From NCBI GenBank assembly GCA_947632275.1, contig CANROR010000003.1:1-34845 (forward strand): a DNA stretch of 34,845 nucleotides, written 5' to 3'. Each line of letters opens with the position of its first letter. Positions within the stretch are counted from its first letter, which is position 1. The notes under the pieces are model-generated. The model saw nothing but the letters and a program-made list of their open reading frames with translations. It searched no databases and was not told where the DNA came from. Shown here one piece after another: positions 32,153 to 34,845 of this stretch. Made by a program: the position numbers and the translations under genes. Source of the stretch: an uncultured Bacilli bacterium (GTDB taxonomy: Bacteria > Bacillota_I > Bacilli_A > RF39 > UBA660).

Positions 32153-33109
32153 ATGGAAAATTTATCAATTATTATTCCATGTTATAATGAAGAAAAAAAT
32201 ATAGAACTATTTTTTGAAAAATGTTTAGAAACTTTTAAAAAAGAAAAAATAGAATATATTTTTATAAATGATGGTAGTAAAGATCAAACATTAAATAAAA
32301 TTGAAAAATTAATTAAAAATAATAAAAAAGAAAATATTATTTGTTTAAATTTTTCGCGAAATTTTGGTAAAGAAGCGGCTATATATGCAGGATTGAAGGA
32401 AAGCTCTAGTAATTATGTAGCTATAATAGATGCGGATATGCAACAAAATCCTCAATATATTTTACAAATGAAAGATGTTTTAGATCAAAATAAAGAATAT
32501 GATGCTGTTGCATGTTATCAAGCAAAACGTAAAGAAAATAAATTTCTTTCTTTTTGTAAAAGTTGCTTTTATAAATTAATTAATAAAATTTGTGATACAA
32601 GATTTGAAAAAAATGCTTCGGATTTCCGATTATTAAAAAGAAATGTAGTTAATGCCATATTAGATATGCCTGAATACTATCGTTTTTCAAAAGGCTTATT
32701 TTCTTTTGTTGGCTTTAATACTTATTATATGCCTTATGAAGTGGAAAAAAGGATGTATGGTAAAAGTTCTTGGAATCTTACCTCTTTAGTAAAATATGCT
32801 TTTGATGGTATTATTAGTTTTTCTGTTTTTCCTTTAAAAATTTCAACGTTTATTGGCATAATTTCTTTTATTGCCGCTTTTGTTTATATGGCTATTATTG
32901 TTATTCAATGGTTTTTCATCGATGTTACTGTTTCCGGATATGCTACAATTGTTTGTTTAATTTTATTATTTGGAGGATTGCAAATGATATTTTTAGGCAT
33001 TTTAGGAGAATATATTGGTAGGACTTATATAGAGGCGAAAAATAGGCCAGTATATATAATAAAAGATAAATTAAATTATGATAATGTAAAAGAAAATGGT
33101 GAGAGGTAA
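32153..33109 (+). CDS. GtrB/CsbB-like polyprenyl-phosphate glycosyltransferase
   Basis: A 318-aa GT2 enzyme that would load a sugar from a nucleotide donor on to undecaprenyl phosphate. Cytoplasmic GT-A domain: LSIIIPCYNEEKNIELFF, FINDGSKDQT, FSRNFGKEAAIYAGL, IDADMQQNP (DxD type), DFRLLKR and the RMYGKSSW motif. Two C-terminal membrane helices (about 225-250 and 260-285) precede LGEYIGRTYIEAKNRPVYI, typical of the group. GAGGT lies just before the ATG. In Bacillus CsbB and phage Gtr systems such an enzyme works with a flippase and a GT-C transferase that moves the sugar to a wall polymer outside the cell; the two following genes fit those slots. Confidence 0.92.
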   Translation: MENLSIIIPCYNEEKNIELFFEKCLETFKKEKIEYIFINDGSKDQTLNKIEKLIKNNKKENIICLNFSRNFGKEAAIYAGLKESSSNYVAIIDADMQQNPQYILQMKDVLDQNKEYDAVACYQAKRKENKFLSFCKSCFYKLINKICDTRFEKNASDFRLLKRNVVNAILDMPEYYRFSKGLFSFVGFNTYYMPYEVEKRMYGKSSWNLTSLVKYAFDGIISFSVFPLKISTFIGIISFIAAFVYMAIIVIQWFFIDVTVSGYATIVCLILLFGGLQMIFLGILGEYIGRTYIEAKNRPVYIIKDKLNYDNVKENGER

Positions 33110-33110
33110 A

Positions 33111-34664
33111 ATGGCAAAAATAAAAGAATTTTGGAAAAATAATTTTAAAGAAATATTAACTACAATATTTGTATTTTTTATGTTTTTAATTTTATTTAGA
33201 ATAATTCCCATGATGTACGATGGTTGGGGAGCAAAGCTTTATTATTCTAAATTTGACGGTATTTTTCCTTATATAATAAATATTTTTACTTATTATTATA
33301 AATATCTAAATGGTAGAATTTCACAAAATATTTTATCTGGCTTTTTAGAATCTTTTAAGTCAGAATGGGTTTTAGATATATTTAATGCATTAATAATTGT
33401 GGGAATTTTTTTGTGTATTTACAAGATATTAAATTTAAAAGATAAAAAGAAAAAATTTTGCTTGGCATTTTTATTTTATATGAGTTTAATTTTATTAATT
33501 TCTCCTGATATGCGAATACAAGTTCTATTTTATGCGAATACTACTTATATTGTCCCAATATTTTTAGTGTTGCTATATTATTTGTTATATCAAAAATTAT
33601 TAAATAATGAATGTAAAAGCGATAACAAACAAATAGTTTATATGTCACTATTAGCCTTCGCTATTTGTACTTGGATAGAGCATATTGCGGTAGGATTTAC
33701 TATTGTTTTATTTGGCATGACCTTATATAAATTTTATAAAAAAGATCAAAGAAGATTTAAATTATTTTTTCCATTGGTAATGGCCATAATTGGCGTTTTA
33801 CTAATGTTTTTATCTCCTGGTTTAAGAGGAGGTAGAGTTTTATTAGATATTAATTTTTTAGAAAGATTAATTAAAAATATGTCATCATTTTATATTGATA
33901 TAATATCAAATAATATTTTTATAATTTTTATTTTAGCTTTGTTTGGAGTTATTATTTTTTCAAAGAATATAAAAGGAAAATTTGGCAATAAATTATTAGT
34001 ATTAAATTCCCTAGGACTTAGTATTTTAAGTTTGGCAAAACTAATAACTAATAATTTTAATATAAAAGTATTAAAAAATATTACTAATTTTATTTTTCCT
34101 ACTGATGTTAAAGATGCTAATTTAATAGTTATAATAATTGTTACTTTGCTTATTATTGTATTACTTTTAAATATAATTATAAATTCAAAAAATAAAAAAA
34201 TTTTATTTTATATTGCTTTTATAGTTTTATTAAGTATTGGTCCGATGTGTTTTTCACCTAATACGGGTCCAAGAATTTCTTCTGTTGGTTTTTTCGGCTT
34301 AGTAATTATTCTTACAATAATTTATTTGGAAAAATTTGATTTAAAATTAACAAAAAATTTAAAATTGTTAGCAATCATTTTAGTAATAATTTCTTGTGAT
34401 AAAACAATTCTTTTAGAAAGAAGAGTATATGAAGTTACAGAAAAAAGAGAGAGAATATTGAAAAATGTTGTAGCAATGCAAGAGTTAGGTTTATGGAATT
34501 ACGATAATTATGTATATTTGCCATTGTACGAAGAGGGAGATATTTTACATAGAGGCGATATGTCAAATGATAATTTCTATTTTGGGCAATTTATCTATGC
34601 ATATGGCATAAATGTTAATACCAAAATATATAAGCATGAAGAAATGGAAAATGAGGAATATTAA
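33111..34664 (+). CDS. Large polytopic membrane protein, DUF6056-like / possible GT-C transferase
   Basis: A 517-aa protein with about eleven or twelve membrane helices and a short polar C-terminal domain (about 445-517). It carries DGWGAKLYYSK and YLNGRISQN in the first outer loop, features I associate with DUF6056 and Gtr-like GT-C proteins, where an acidic residue in that loop is catalytic. No certain family match can be made by eye. The ATG at 33111 follows GGTGAGAGG; an ATG at 33096 is upstream of that site. By position, after a GtrB-like enzyme and before a flippase, it probably transfers a lipid-linked sugar to a surface polymer; a polymerase (Wzy-like) role is the alternative. Confidence 0.65.
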   Translation: MAKIKEFWKNNFKEILTTIFVFFMFLILFRIIPMMYDGWGAKLYYSKFDGIFPYIINIFTYYYKYLNGRISQNILSGFLESFKSEWVLDIFNALIIVGIFLCIYKILNLKDKKKKFCLAFLFYMSLILLISPDMRIQVLFYANTTYIVPIFLVLLYYLLYQKLLNNECKSDNKQIVYMSLLAFAICTWIEHIAVGFTIVLFGMTLYKFYKKDQRRFKLFFPLVMAIIGVLLMFLSPGLRGGRVLLDINFLERLIKNMSSFYIDIISNNIFIIFILALFGVIIFSKNIKGKFGNKLLVLNSLGLSILSLAKLITNNFNIKVLKNITNFIFPTDVKDANLIVIIIVTLLIIVLLLNIIINSKNKKILFYIAFIVLLSIGPMCFSPNTGPRISSVGFFGLVIILTIIYLEKFDLKLTKNLKLLAIILVIISCDKTILLERRVYEVTEKRERILKNVVAMQELGLWNYDNYVYLPLYEEGDILHRGDMSNDNFYFGQFIYAYGINVNTKIYKHEEMENEEY

Positions 34665-34845
34665 TTGAAAAATGGATTAGTGAAAAATGGAGCAATAGTC
34701 TTTGCTTTAACAACGTTAGGTAGTATTTTAAATTATTTATGTCAACTTTTTATGGGAAGGCTTTTTTCCGTCGAAAATTTCGGCGTAATTAATACGATAT
34801 TTTCTTTAGTGTTAATTGTAAGTGTGATTGGTAATACAGCTTTTA
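34665..34845 (+). CDS. Oligosaccharide flippase (Wzx-like), 3' end outside the window
   Basis: Only the first 60 codons are visible. The product reads MKNGLVKNGAIVFALTTLGS, then LNYLCQLFMGRLFSVENFGV and INTIFSLVLIVSVIGNTAF, matching the opening of polysaccharide-biosynthesis (MATE/MOP superfamily) flippases, where the first helix, a GR(L)FS-type loop and the second helix begin the fold. The start is TTG directly after the previous TAA, with GAGGAA six bases upstream. It would move undecaprenyl-linked sugar across the membrane and completes a transferase-GT-C-flippase set. Confidence 0.75.
   Translation, partial: MKNGLVKNGAIVFALTTLGSILNYLCQLFMGRLFSVENFGVINTIFSLVLIVSVIGNTAF

Noticed and set aside
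1-34845. tRNA, rRNA, riboswitch, phage or integrase features
   Set aside because: Looked for by eye on both strands; no cloverleaf, T-box, known riboswitch core, integrase or transposase was recognised. A covariance-model search could still find something.

Overview
The window is AT-rich DNA from a spore-forming, low-GC member of the Bacillota, probably an uncultured gut-type Bacilli lineage near Erysipelotrichales/RF39. The grounds are: a GerA-type germinant receptor operon, the spoIIGA-sigE pair, the order rlmN-prpC-prkC-rsgA-rpe facing rpmB as in Bacillus, TTG/GTG starts with GGAGG-type ribosome sites, and ordinary TGA stops (so genetic code 11). The species assignment is inference.

Layout. 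Bases 1-2110 hold the 3' part of a copper-exporting P-type ATPase. A membrane-anchored XRE regulator follows (2177-2884). Bases 2972-7968 are a tight housekeeping operon: rRNA/tRNA methyltransferase, PP2C phosphatase, PASTA kinase, ribosome-assembly GTPase and pentose-phosphate epimerase. It meets the small rpmB gene (8076-8255, minus strand) at a pair of convergent terminators. A minus-strand germinant receptor operon (gerAA-gerAC-gerAB, 11850-8338) comes next. It is divergent from a TagA/WecG-type glycosyltransferase (11954-12673). Then come a YafQ/DinJ toxin-antitoxin pair and a solitary DinJ-like antitoxin, both minus strand, followed by spoIIGA-sigE (13870-15332). An AAA ATPase/DUF4143 gene with tandem 23-bp repeats in front sits between two near-identical 53-bp copies of the sigE terminator region, like an inserted cassette.

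From about 16.8 kb the window is an envelope and surface island. It starts with the wreck of a CotH-like surface protein gene (16854-17289, minus). Next is an intact three-gene unit, VTC polyphosphate polymerase domain - DUF4956 membrane protein - CotH kinase with CHB_HEX and lamin-tail domains (17464-21063). Then follow a hexapeptide acyltransferase, a TagGH-type ABC exporter with four glycosyltransferases (21991-28003), and a dTDP-sugar operon (28056-31999). The latter runs rmlA, rmlB, a 3,4-ketoisomerase fused to a GNAT acetyltransferase, and a DegT aminotransferase; together they would make a dTDP-3-acetamido-3,6-dideoxyhexose (Fuc3NAc or Qui3NAc). The window ends in a GtrB-like polyprenyl-phosphate glycosyltransferase, a large polytopic protein and the start of a flippase.

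How it may work together: TagA-like and ABC-exporter genes point to a teichoic-acid-like or polysaccharide wall polymer carrying an N-acetylated amino-dideoxy sugar. Two island operons (VTC/CotH and GtrB/flippase) have promoters whose 17-nt spacer is almost wholly a TA dinucleotide repeat, (TA)10 and (TA)9. This would suit slipped-strand ON/OFF switching of surface traits and is the most notable regulatory signal here. The VTC-DUF4956-CotH unit is the best candidate for a little-described system. SigE also has an unusually short pro-sequence, and a consensus Spo0A box lies upstream of spoIIGA.
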